Positions 33,855-42,096 of a stretch of DNA of 64,000 nucleotides are shown piece by piece. Numbering within the stretch: position 1 is the first letter of the stretch; each line of letters begins with the position of its first letter. Made by a program: the position numbers and the translations under genes. The notes under the pieces were generated by a model that saw only the letters and a list, made by a program, of their open reading frames with translations, searched no databases and was not told the origin of the DNA. The stretch lies in assembly GCA_018701215.1 (NCBI GenBank), contig JABIWH010000015.1:140074-204073 (forward strand). Reading direction: 5' to 3'. Origin of the DNA: Rhodospirillaceae bacterium (GTDB taxonomy: Bacteria; Pseudomonadota; Alphaproteobacteria; GCA-2731375).

Positions 33855-34610
33855 CTATTTCGAGCCGCCATCGATCTTCAGGATGGCGCCGGTGGTGTAG
33901 CTAGCACCGTCGGAGGCCAGGTACAGCGCCGCCGCCGCGACTTCCTCGGCCTCGCCACCCCGTTGCATGGCGATGCGCTCCTGGGCGCGGGCGTTGAAGG
34001 CGTCCATGTCCCAGGCCTTGGAAATGTCCGTCAGGAAGGGCCCTGGCATGATGCAATTGACCCGCACCTTGGGGCCATAGGCATCGGCGAAGGCCTCGGT
34101 CATGGCATTGACGCCGGCTTTGGCGGCGGCATAGGTGATGACCTCCTTGGTGGGCCGGATCGCGGCGGTGGAGGAGACATTGATGATGGCACCTCCCGCG
34201 CCCTCCAGCATGCGCTGGCCCACATTAGCGCACAAACGAAAGGTGCCTTTCAGGTTCACATCCAGAACCTTGTCGTACAGCACCTCGGGGATCGAGGCCG
34301 CTGTATCATAATGCGGCGACATGCCCGCATTGTTGATCAGGACATCGATGCGGCCAAAGCGTTCATAGGCGGCATCGACCAGGGCATCGCATTGCTCCCA
34401 ATAACCCACGTGGCAGGCATAGGGCATGGCCTGGCGGCCCAGGGCCTCGATCTCCTTCGCCGTGGCCTCGCAGCTTTCGATCTTGCGCGAGGTGATGATC
34501 AAATCCGCCCCCGCCTCGGCAAAGCCCAAGGCCATGGCCCGGCCCAGGCCCCGGCTGCCGCCGGTGATCAAAACCACCTTGTTGCTCATATCGATCTGAT
34601 TGCTGGCCAT
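33855..34610 (-). CDS. Short-chain dehydrogenase/reductase (classical, NAD(P)-dependent)
   Basis: 251 residues. All classical SDR motifs are intact: TGGSRGLG (16-23), LINNAG (91-96), Ser147 in INVSSTAA, Tyr160 and Lys164 in YAAAK, and the C-terminal GGEAEEVAAAALYLASDGASYTTGAILKIDGG. Similar enzymes reduce carbonyls such as 3-oxoacyl groups or oxidise sugars and alcohols; the substrate cannot be read here. It converges with the radical SAM gene, nine bases between stops. Confidence 0.9.
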   Translation of the reverse strand: MASNQIDMSNKVVLITGGSRGLGRAMALGFAEAGADLIITSRKIESCEATAKEIEALGRQAMPYACHVGYWEQCDALVDAAYERFGRIDVLINNAGMSPHYDTAASIPEVLYDKVLDVNLKGTFRLCANVGQRMLEGAGGAIINVSSTAAIRPTKEVITYAAAKAGVNAMTEAFADAYGPKVRVNCIMPGPFLTDISKAWDMDAFNARAQERIAMQRGGEAEEVAAAALYLASDGASYTTGAILKIDGGSK

Positions 34611-34808
34611 CCGGCGTGCTCCTCGTTTTACGCAACTGTTGGCGCAATCTTACCAAATTGATCGTTGCCGCGCATCCGGCAGATCGTTGAAGAATGGGAA
34701 TCAAAGCGTGAACATAACGTGATCATTTTGGAATCTTCGGTAACTAATTGAATCAGCGTGGTTTTTTATCTTGATCCGATTCGCTGTATGTGATTCGTTC
34801 AGCCTGAT

Positions 34809-35120
34809 ATGGGACTTTGGTATGATACGCGACGTAGTCTGCGCAGGGCGGTCACGCCCTGTCTGGGGATCTGTGCGCTGTTGTATTTCTGTTATCACAC
34901 GGTCCAGGGTGAGCGTGGGGTCATCGCATATCTACGCCTGAGCACCCAGCTGGAACGGACCGAAATGGCCCTGCGGGATAGCGGTGAGGCCCGTGAAGTA
35001 TTGGCCCGCCAGGTCGGACTGCTGCGGCCGGAAAACCTGAACCGCGATATGCTGGACGAACAGGTCCGCCGTACCCTTGGTCTGACCCACCCCGATGACG
35101 TGGTTATTTATACGCCATAA
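34809..35120 (+). CDS. ftsB: Septum formation initiator FtsB/DivIC family
   Basis: 103 residues. A short cytoplasmic N-terminus, one membrane helix (about 16-34, VTPCLGICALLYFCYHTV), then a periplasmic coiled coil (LRLSTQLERTEMALRDSGEAREVLARQVGLLRPENL) and the DMLDEQVRRTLGLTHPDDVVIY tail typical of FtsB/DivIC. It helps recruit FtsL and FtsQ at the division site. In alphaproteobacteria ftsB sits between eno and pdhA, which is the case here once the accessory insert is taken away. Confidence 0.9.
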   Translation: MGLWYDTRRSLRRAVTPCLGICALLYFCYHTVQGERGVIAYLRLSTQLERTEMALRDSGEAREVLARQVGLLRPENLNRDMLDEQVRRTLGLTHPDDVVIYTP

Positions 35121-35237
35121 GCGGCGCTGGAAACGCCGCAAGCCGGATAAGTATTGTGCGCCAACAGGTTGTCTGATGCCGGCGGGCATGATGTCTTAAT
35201 ATTGAATTAATCATTATGCAGTTAATTTGTAAATTCC

Positions 35238-35252
35238 CCTTGTATTACAAGG
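35238..35252. promoter_or_regulatory. Perfect 15-bp palindrome upstream of pdhA
   Basis: CCTTGTATTACAAGG: 7-bp arms around one central T. It lies 63 bp before the pdhA ATG in AT-rich DNA, where a promoter is expected. The length and symmetry suit a dimeric regulator. It does not match a PdhR operator that I know. Regulatory role is inference. Confidence 0.5.
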
Positions 35253-35256
35253 AGTT

Positions 35257-35287
35257 TTGACGCTTCAATATTGGTTGAAAGCGTCAA
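35257..35287. promoter_or_regulatory. Second inverted repeat upstream of pdhA
   Basis: TTGACGCTT (35257-35265) pairs with AAGCGTCAA (35279-35287); CAA and TTG inside extend the stem with one unpaired base. It begins four bases after the first palindrome and ends 27 bp before the pdhA start, so it should lie in the mRNA leader or the core promoter. No T-run follows, so it is not a normal terminator. Confidence 0.5.
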
Positions 35288-35314
35288 CAATGATCAATTG
35301 CGAATGAGGCTGTC

Positions 35315-36388
35315 ATGGCGAAAGCGGCGAAGTCCAAGGCTGTTGGCTCGAAGACCGAAGCTCTAAAGGCGACGAAATTGCCGGCCCGCCGGCGCAAGGC
35401 GCCGCCACCGCCCGCCATCACCAAGGATAATGCCGGGGAAGCCTTGGGCTTTTACCGCCAGATGCTGTTGATCCGCCGCTTCGAGGAAAAGGCCGGACAG
35501 ATGTACGGCATGGGCCTGATCGGCGGCTTCTGCCATCTCTACATCGGCCAGGAAGCCGTGGTCACCGGCATGCAGTCGGCCATTGAAGAGGGCGATACGC
35601 AGCTGACCAGCTATCGTGATCATGGTCATATGCTGGCCTGCGGCATGGATGCCAAGGGCGTGATGGCGGAACTGACCGGGCGCATCGGCGGTTATTCCAA
35701 GGGCAAGGGCGGCTCCATGCATATGTTCAGCCGGGAAAAGAACTTCTTTGGCGGACATGGCATCGTCGGCGCCCAAGTGCCGATCGGTGCCGGCCTGGGC
35801 TTTGCCCACAAGTACAAAAACAACGGCCGCATCTCGCTGACATACTTCGGCGATGGCTCCGCCAACCAGGGCCAGGTCTACGAGGCCTTCAATATGGCGG
35901 CGCTGTGGCAGTTACCGGTGATTTTCATTGTCGAGAACAATCAATACGCCATGGGCACGGCGGTGGGCCGGGCCACGGCCCAGACCGAGTTATATCGCCG
36001 TGGCGAAAGCATTGGCATCCCCGGCGTCCAGGTCGACGGCATGGATGTCCTCGCCGTCAAGGCGGCCGGTGATGAAGCAGTCAAGCATGTCCGGGGCGGC
36101 AAGGGCCCAATCCTGTTGGAGATGAAGACCTACCGTTATCGCGGCCATTCCATGTCCGATCCGGCGAAATACCGCACCAAGGAAGAGGTTCAGCGGGTCC
36201 GCGCCGAGCGTGACCCCATTGATCACCTGCGCGAATCGATCCTAAGCGTCGGCGTCGCCGACGAGGCCGCGTTGAAAGCTCTGGACCGTGAGGTCAAGGA
36301 TATCGTCACGGAGGCGGCCGAATTCGCGCAAAACAGCCCCGAGCCCGATCCAGCGGAGCTGTACACAGATATTTTGGTGGAGGTCTAG
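35315..36388 (+). CDS. pdhA: Pyruvate dehydrogenase E1 component, alpha subunit
   Basis: 357 residues. The first 35 are a basic Ala/Lys/Pro-rich extension (MAKAAKSKAVGSK, RRRKAPPPP), then the E1-alpha fold: FYRQMLLIRRFEEKAGQMYGMG, GGFCHLYIGQEAVVTG, TSYRDHGHMLACG. The thiamine diphosphate site is GDGSANQGQVYEAFNMAALW to ENN. The phosphorylation-loop region YRYRGHSMSDPAKYRTKEEV is also present. It works with pdhB as an alpha2-beta2 E1 that decarboxylates pyruvate and acetylates the E2 lipoyl group. First gene of the pdhABC-lpd run. Confidence 0.97.
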   Translation: MAKAAKSKAVGSKTEALKATKLPARRRKAPPPPAITKDNAGEALGFYRQMLLIRRFEEKAGQMYGMGLIGGFCHLYIGQEAVVTGMQSAIEEGDTQLTSYRDHGHMLACGMDAKGVMAELTGRIGGYSKGKGGSMHMFSREKNFFGGHGIVGAQVPIGAGLGFAHKYKNNGRISLTYFGDGSANQGQVYEAFNMAALWQLPVIFIVENNQYAMGTAVGRATAQTELYRRGESIGIPGVQVDGMDVLAVKAAGDEAVKHVRGGKGPILLEMKTYRYRGHSMSDPAKYRTKEEVQRVRAERDPIDHLRESILSVGVADEAALKALDREVKDIVTEAAEFAQNSPEPDPAELYTDILVEV

Positions 36389-36391
36389 AGC

Positions 36392-37810
36392 ATGCCCGTC
36401 ACCATTACCATGCCGGCGCTTTCGCCCACCATGACCGAAGGGACGCTGGCCAGTTGGCTGGTCGCCGAAGGCGAGAGCGTCAACCCCGGCGACATGATCG
36501 CCGAAATCGAGACCGACAAGGCTACCATGGAAGTCGAGGCGGTGGATGAAGGCGTGGTGGGCAAGATCCTGGTTCCCGCCGGCACCGAGAATATCGCCGT
36601 CAATACGCCCATTGTGATCCTGTTGCTGGAAGGCGAGGACGCCGCGTCCATTGATAGCGCGGCGGCGAGCCCGGCCCCTGCCCCTAACCCTGCCCCCGTC
36701 GCGCAACCATCGCCCGCGCCTGCTGCCGTCGCGGCGGCCCCGGCGGTGGCCGCCGCACCTGCCCCTGCACCGGCCCCCGCACCAGTTGCCGAAGCCGTGA
36801 TAGAAGAGGATCTGCCAGCAGGCACCGAAATGGTTGCCATGACCGTACGCGATGCCCTGCGCGATGCCATGGCGGAGGAAATGCGCGGCGACGGCGATGT
36901 CTTCCTGATGGGAGAGGAGGTCGCGGAATACCAGGGCGCCTACAAAATCAGCCAGGGTTTACTGGCGGAATTCGGGCCGCGCCGGGTGATCGACACGCCG
37001 ATCACCGAGCACGGCTTTACCGGCATGGCGGTCGGCGCGGCGTTTGGCGGCCTGAAGCCCATTGTCGAATTCATGACTTTCAATTTCGCCATGCAGGCGA
37101 TCGACCAGATCATCAATTCTGCGGCCAAGACCCGTTATATGTCAGGCGGTCAAATGGGTTGTCCCATCGTCTTTCGCGGCGCCAACGGCATCGCCTCGCG
37201 CGTCGCGGCCCAGCATTCGCAATGCTATGCCTCGTGGTATGCCCATTGTCCGGGCCTCAAGGTGGTCTCGCCCTACAGCGCGGCGGACGCCAAGGGTCTG
37301 TTGAAAAGCGCCATCCGCGACCCGAACCCGGTGGTATTTCTGGAAAACGAATTGATGTACGGCCATTCCTTCGAGGTACCGGTGCTGGACGATTACACCG
37401 TACCCATCGGCAAGGCACGGGTGGCCAGGGCGGGCAGCGATGTCACCATCGTGGCCTTTTCCATTGCCGTCGGCTGGGCCCTGGAAGCCGCCGATGCCCT
37501 GGCGGCGGAAGGCATTTCGGCCGAGGTGATCGATCTTCGTTCCATCCGGCCCTTGGATTTGCCCACGGTTCTGCAATCGGTGCGCAAAACCAACCGTTGC
37601 GTCACGGTAGAGGAAGGCTGGTTAGCCTGTGGCATCGGCGCCGAACTGTCCGCCCTTATCATGGAACAGGCCTTTGACGAATTGGACGCGCCGGTCAGCC
37701 GGGTCGGCGGCGCGGACGTGCCCATGCCCTACGCGGCGAATTTGGAGAAGCTGTCAGTACCCGACGCCGCCGCCATCGCCGCCACCGCCAAAGCCGTCTG
37801 CTACCGCTAG
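36392..37810 (+). CDS. pdhB: Pyruvate dehydrogenase E1 component, beta subunit with N-terminal lipoyl domain
   Basis: 472 residues, longer than plain E1-beta because residues 1-80 form a lipoyl domain (lipoyl Lys43 in ETDKATMEVEA). An Ala/Pro linker (about 90-140) leads to the E1-beta domain: TVRDALRDAMAEEM, FLMGEEVAEYQGAYKISQGLL, DTPITEHGFTGMAVGAA, FMTFNFAMQAIDQI and QHSQCYASWYAHCPGLKVVSPY. The lipoyl domain is nearly the same as that of the E2 gene downstream. This architecture is typical of alphaproteobacteria. Four bases after pdhA. Confidence 0.97.
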   Translation: MPVTITMPALSPTMTEGTLASWLVAEGESVNPGDMIAEIETDKATMEVEAVDEGVVGKILVPAGTENIAVNTPIVILLLEGEDAASIDSAAASPAPAPNPAPVAQPSPAPAAVAAAPAVAAAPAPAPAPAPVAEAVIEEDLPAGTEMVAMTVRDALRDAMAEEMRGDGDVFLMGEEVAEYQGAYKISQGLLAEFGPRRVIDTPITEHGFTGMAVGAAFGGLKPIVEFMTFNFAMQAIDQIINSAAKTRYMSGGQMGCPIVFRGANGIASRVAAQHSQCYASWYAHCPGLKVVSPYSAADAKGLLKSAIRDPNPVVFLENELMYGHSFEVPVLDDYTVPIGKARVARAGSDVTIVAFSIAVGWALEAADALAAEGISAEVIDLRSIRPLDLPTVLQSVRKTNRCVTVEEGWLACGIGAELSALIMEQAFDELDAPVSRVGGADVPMPYAANLEKLSVPDAAAIAATAKAVCYR

Positions 37811-37863
37811 CCTGCAAGAGACACCAATCAGGCAAAACGCTAAAAAAACCGGGAAAACAAGCC

Positions 37864-39153
37864 ATGCCCATCACCATCACCATGCCCGCCCTTTCGCCCA
37901 CGATGACCGAGGGAACCCTGGCCAAATGGCTTTTGCAAGAGGGCGATACGGTACGATCCGGCGACATGCTGGCGGAGATCGAGACGGACAAGGCGACCAT
38001 GGAGGTCGAAGCCATCGACGAAGGCATCCTGGCCCGTATTTTGGTCGCGGAAGGCACCGAAGGCGTACCGGTGAACGCGCCCATAGCGATAATATTGGAA
38101 GAAGGGGAGGACGCCTCCGTGCTTGAAGACGCCATATCCGCGCCCGCCACCACGCCAGCCGCGGCAACGCCCGAGCCCGCGGCAGATTTGCCGGCACCGT
38201 CGATGCCCGCGCCGGCGGCGCCCGTTGCCGCTGCTGGCGGACGCATTCTGGCCTCGCCCCTGGCCCGGCGCATGGCCAGCCAAGCAGGCTTGGATCTGGC
38301 TTCCGTCAGCGGCAGCGGTCCGCGTGGGCGGATCGTCAAAGCGGATATCGAGACGGCCATGGCAACAGGCGGGGCACCGGCGCCCGCCGCCGCGCCTGTT
38401 GCGGCAGCGCCCGCCGCTCCAATGCCGGCGGCAGCCGTGCCTGCTGCGGATGCCTCGCCATTTGAAGGTGAGTTCGAACTGCAACCGCTGACCACCATGC
38501 GCAAGACCATCGCCCGCCGCATGAGCGAGTCCAAGCGCGAAGCGCCGCATTTCTATATGACCATGGATTGCGAGCTGGACGCCCTGTTGGCCCTGCGTAC
38601 GGAATTGAATAATCGCGCTGACGGCGCCTTCAAATTGTCGGTCAATGATCTGGTCATCAAGGCCGCAGCCGTGGCGTTGATGAAAATACCCGCCGCCAAC
38701 GCAGGTTATTCCGAAGGCGGAATAAAGCTTTATAAATCAGCCGATATCTCCGTTGCCGTGGCTTCCGAGCGGGGCCTGATCACGCCGGTGATACGCAATG
38801 CCAACGGCAAGGGTTTGGAGGCGATCTCGACGGAAATGCGCGCGCTGGCGCAAAAAGCCAATGACGGCAAGCTGATGCCTGAAGATTACCAGGGCGGCAG
38901 CTTCTCTATCTCTAATCTGGGCATGTACGGCATCAAGCAGTTCGATGCGGTCATCAATACGCCGCAAGCCTGCATTCTGGCCGTCGGCGCCGGTGAACAG
39001 CGCGCCGTGGTCAAGGACGGCGCCCTGGCCATCGCCACTGTCATGTCGGTCACGCTTTCCGTGGATCACCGGGTCGTGGACGGCGCCATTGGGGCCCAGT
39101 TCCTGGCGGCCTTCAAGGGCCTGCTTCAAGAGCCCATGACCATGTTGTTGTAG
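37864..39153 (+). CDS. pdhC: Pyruvate dehydrogenase E2, dihydrolipoyllysine acetyltransferase
   Basis: 429 residues. One lipoyl domain (1-80, Lys43), Ala/Pro linker, peripheral-subunit-binding domain (about 122-158: ILASPLARRMASQAGLDL, SGSGPRGRIVKADIE), a second linker, then the acetyltransferase core with catalytic HRVVDG (His402, Asp406) near the C-terminus. It forms the core of the complex and transfers the acetyl group to CoA. The stop is followed after 10 bases by lpd. Confidence 0.97.
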   Translation: MPITITMPALSPTMTEGTLAKWLLQEGDTVRSGDMLAEIETDKATMEVEAIDEGILARILVAEGTEGVPVNAPIAIILEEGEDASVLEDAISAPATTPAAATPEPAADLPAPSMPAPAAPVAAAGGRILASPLARRMASQAGLDLASVSGSGPRGRIVKADIETAMATGGAPAPAAAPVAAAPAAPMPAAAVPAADASPFEGEFELQPLTTMRKTIARRMSESKREAPHFYMTMDCELDALLALRTELNNRADGAFKLSVNDLVIKAAAVALMKIPAANAGYSEGGIKLYKSADISVAVASERGLITPVIRNANGKGLEAISTEMRALAQKANDGKLMPEDYQGGSFSISNLGMYGIKQFDAVINTPQACILAVGAGEQRAVVKDGALAIATVMSVTLSVDHRVVDGAIGAQFLAAFKGLLQEPMTMLL

Positions 39154-39163
39154 GGGAATACCA

Positions 39164-40567
39164 ATGGCCGAACAGCAATTTGATCTGGTCGTCGTAGGCG
39201 GTGGACCGGGCGGCTACGTAGCCGCGATCCGGGCCGCACAGCTGGGCATGGACGTTGCCCTGGTGGAGCGGGAGCATCTGGGCGGCATTTGCCTGAACTG
39301 GGGCTGCATCCCCACCAAGGCCTTGCTACGCTCGGCTGAAGTCTATCATCTAGCCAAAACTTCATCGCAATATGGATTTAAAATCAACAATATAGAAATC
39401 GATCTTAATGCGATAGTTCAACGTAGTCGAAAGATCGCCAAGCAACTGAACGGCGGCGTCGGGCATCTGCTGAAAAAGAACAAGGTCGAGGTTTTGACCG
39501 GCCACGCCCGCCTGCTCGGCAAGGGCCGTCTGGCGGTAGAAGTCGATGGCACGGCGGTGATGGAGCTGAGCGCCAAGAACATTATCCTGGCAACCGGTGC
39601 CAGGGCCCGGGATCTGCCGGGCATGGAGGCGGATGGCAAACAAATCTGGAGCTATCGCCACGCCCTGGTCGCCGACACCATACCAAAGCGGCTTCTGGTC
39701 GTCGGATCAGGTGCCATTGGCATTGAATTCGCAAGTTTTTTCAACACCCTGGGCTCTGACGTCACGGTCGTCGAAGTACTGGACCGCGTGCTTCCGGTGG
39801 AAGACGAGGAAATCTCGGCGATGGCCCATAAGGCCTTTGAAAAACAAGGCATGCACCTTTTGACGGGTGTGCAGGTCAAGGGCCTGAAAAAGGCGGCGGA
39901 CAGCGTTACCGCCAACATCGATTTGCCTGACGGCACCAGCGAAGCGATCACCGCCGATCGGGTTATCATGGCGGTAGGCATCACCGGCAACGTCGAGGAT
40001 ATCGGCCTGGAAGATAGCAAGGCGGTGGTCGACCGCGGCCATGTGGTGGTCGATCCTTGGTTGGCCACGGGAGAGCCCGGATTATATGCCATCGGCGATC
40101 TGGCGGGGCCGCCCTGGCTGGCGCACAAAGCCTCCCACGAAGGCGTCATCTGCGTCGAAAAAATCGCCGGTGTGGCCGATGTCCATCCCCTCAACGCCAT
40201 GAATATTCCCGGTTGCACCTATTGTCAGCCGCAGATCGCCTCCATCGGCCTAACGGAGGCCGCGGCGGTGGCGGCGGGGCACCAGGTGCGGGTCGGCCGG
40301 TTTCCTTTCATTGGCAACGGCAAGGCCATCGCCCTGGGCGATCCAGAGGGCATGATCAAGACCGTGTTTGATGAAGCCACGGGCGAATTGCTGGGCGCAC
40401 ATATGATCGGCCCGGAGGTGACGGAGCTGATCCAGGGCTATGCGGTGGCGCGCAGCATGGAGAGTACGGAGGCGGAATTGCTGCATACGGTCTTCCCCCA
40501 CCCCACATTATCCGAGGCGATGCATGAATCCGTGCTTGACGCCATGGGCCGGGCCATCCATTTCTAG
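39164..40567 (+). CDS. lpd: Dihydrolipoyl dehydrogenase (E3)
   Basis: 467 residues. FAD site VVVGGGPGGYVAAIRAAQLG, redox-active disulfide GGICLNWGCIPTK (Cys43, Cys48), NAD site LLVVGSGAIGIEFASFFNTLG, second FAD segment GLYAIGDLAGPPWLAHKASHEG, and the C-terminal dimer interface with catalytic His in FPHPTLSEAMHE. It reoxidises dihydrolipoamide for the pyruvate dehydrogenase complex, as its place after pdhC shows. A short AT-richer patch (about 39350-39430) encodes KINNIEIDLNAI. Confidence 0.97.
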   Translation: MAEQQFDLVVVGGGPGGYVAAIRAAQLGMDVALVEREHLGGICLNWGCIPTKALLRSAEVYHLAKTSSQYGFKINNIEIDLNAIVQRSRKIAKQLNGGVGHLLKKNKVEVLTGHARLLGKGRLAVEVDGTAVMELSAKNIILATGARARDLPGMEADGKQIWSYRHALVADTIPKRLLVVGSGAIGIEFASFFNTLGSDVTVVEVLDRVLPVEDEEISAMAHKAFEKQGMHLLTGVQVKGLKKAADSVTANIDLPDGTSEAITADRVIMAVGITGNVEDIGLEDSKAVVDRGHVVVDPWLATGEPGLYAIGDLAGPPWLAHKASHEGVICVEKIAGVADVHPLNAMNIPGCTYCQPQIASIGLTEAAAVAAGHQVRVGRFPFIGNGKAIALGDPEGMIKTVFDEATGELLGAHMIGPEVTELIQGYAVARSMESTEAELLHTVFPHPTLSEAMHESVLDAMGRAIHF

Positions 40568-40607
40568 GGTTGATCCTATAACAATGGGCCAAGGCAGCTA
40601 AAACATC

Positions 40608-41576
40608 ATGGCCGACAGCGAAATTTCAACGCCTCCAAAGTCAAAGCGGCTGCGCCATCCGGAAAAACGCAACCGTCCGGACAGTCCACCGCGCCGCAAG
40701 CCGCCCTGGATCCGCGTCAAGGCGCCCAGCGGCGCGACCTATTTCGAGACCCGAAATCTGATGCGGGAGAACAACCTGCACACCGTATGCGAGGAGGCCG
40801 CCTGCCCCAATATCGGCGAATGCTGGGGCAAACGCCACGCCACCATGATGATCATGGGGGATACCTGCACGCGGGCCTGCGCCTTTTGTAACGTCAAAAC
40901 CGGCCGGCCCGGGCAATTGGACGCCGGGGAACCCGAAAATGTCGCCAGGGCGGTGAAAACGCTCGGTTTGCGCCATGTGGTAATCACCTCCGTTGACCGC
41001 GATGATCTGGACGACGGCGGCGCCGAACATTTCGCCCAGGTGATCGGCCGGGTGCGGGCCCTGGCGCCCGAAACCACGATCGAGGTGCTGACGCCTGATT
41101 TTCTCGGCAAGCAAGGCGCCCTGGAAGTTGTCGTCGCGGCCCGCCCGGATGTCTTCAATCATAATCTGGAAACAGTACCCGGCCTTTACCCCCAGGTCCG
41201 CCCCGGTGCGCGCTATTTCAACTCCCTGCAATTGCTGGCCAAAGCCAAGGAACTGGAGCCGAATATCTTCACCAAATCGGGCATCATGGTCGGCCTGGGC
41301 GAGGAACGTCAGGCGGTACACCAGGTCATGGATGATCTACGCGCCGCGGAGGTTGATTTCCTAACCATCGGGCAATATCTGCAACCCACGCCGAAGCACC
41401 ATCCGGTGGCCGATTTCGTCACGCCGGAACAATTCGCCGCCTATGAACAAGCGGCACGGGGCAAGGGCTTTTTGCTGGTGGCGGCGACACCATTGACCCG
41501 GTCCTCGTATCATGCGGATAGCGATTTCGCCGAGCTGGCCCGCCGCCGAGCGCAAAATCATCTGGCCGCCAGTTAA
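40608..41576 (+). CDS. lipA: Lipoyl synthase
   Basis: 322 residues, radical SAM enzyme that inserts sulfur into octanoyl groups. Both clusters are visible: auxiliary cluster CEEAACPNIGEC (Cys61, Cys66, Cys72) and the SAM cluster CTRACAFC (Cys87, Cys91, Cys94). The C-terminal RSSYHAD carries the conserved RSSY-type serine. It serves the lipoyl domains encoded just upstream. The stop overlaps the next start by one base. Confidence 0.97.
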   Translation: MADSEISTPPKSKRLRHPEKRNRPDSPPRRKPPWIRVKAPSGATYFETRNLMRENNLHTVCEEAACPNIGECWGKRHATMMIMGDTCTRACAFCNVKTGRPGQLDAGEPENVARAVKTLGLRHVVITSVDRDDLDDGGAEHFAQVIGRVRALAPETTIEVLTPDFLGKQGALEVVVAARPDVFNHNLETVPGLYPQVRPGARYFNSLQLLAKAKELEPNIFTKSGIMVGLGEERQAVHQVMDDLRAAEVDFLTIGQYLQPTPKHHPVADFVTPEQFAAYEQAARGKGFLLVAATPLTRSSYHADSDFAELARRRAQNHLAAS

Positions 41577-42034
41577 TGCCAACCCATGCGGAGCGCAAAA
41601 TCCTGCCCTATACGCCGGAACAGATGTTCGATCTGGTCGCCGATATAGAACGTTATCCGGAATTTCTGCCCTGGTGCGTGGCCTGCCGAGTGAGCAAGGT
41701 CGAAGGGCCGGTGATCTGGGGCGACCTGATGGTTGGCTTCAAGGTTTTTCGCGAGAAATTTACCTCCAAGGTCACCCTGCGCGCGCCGGACCGCATCGAC
41801 GTGGAATATATCGACGGTCCATTTCGCTATCTGAATAACCACTGGCAGTTTAATCCAACAAACGATGGACTGGCGACGGAGGTTGATTTCTTCATCGACT
41901 TCGAATTCCGCTCCCGCATGCTGCAGGCGGTGGCCAGTACGGTGTTCAACGAAGCGGTACGCCGCATGGTTGGCGCCTTTGAAACCCGCGCCGGGGTGAT
42001 CCATGCAAAGGCGCTTCCAACCGTAAGCCCATAG
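41576..42034 (+). CDS. Coq10/RatA-family START-like protein
   Basis: 152 residues: MPTHAERKILPYTPEQMFDLVADIERYPEFLPWCVACRV at the N-terminus, then VKVTLRAPDRIDVEYIDGPF-like strands and FEFRSRMLQAVASTVFNEAVRRMVGAFETRA at the C-terminus, all typical of the polyketide-cyclase-like Coq10 family. Coq10 binds ubiquinone and supports respiration; RatA is a ribosome-associated toxin of the same fold. Location behind lipA is usual in alphaproteobacteria and favours the ubiquinone-binding role. Confidence 0.88.
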   Translation: MPTHAERKILPYTPEQMFDLVADIERYPEFLPWCVACRVSKVEGPVIWGDLMVGFKVFREKFTSKVTLRAPDRIDVEYIDGPFRYLNNHWQFNPTNDGLATEVDFFIDFEFRSRMLQAVASTVFNEAVRRMVGAFETRAGVIHAKALPTVSP

Positions 42035-42096
42035 ACGAGCCCATGGACAGAACTGTGCTAGAGTTGGCGAAACAAACGCCAGAACGAGGATACGCC

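Noticed and set aside
35257..35287. Terminator of the ftsB transcript
   Set aside because: The hairpin is AT-rich in its arms, has a 13-base loop and no following T-run, so an operator or leader structure is more likely.
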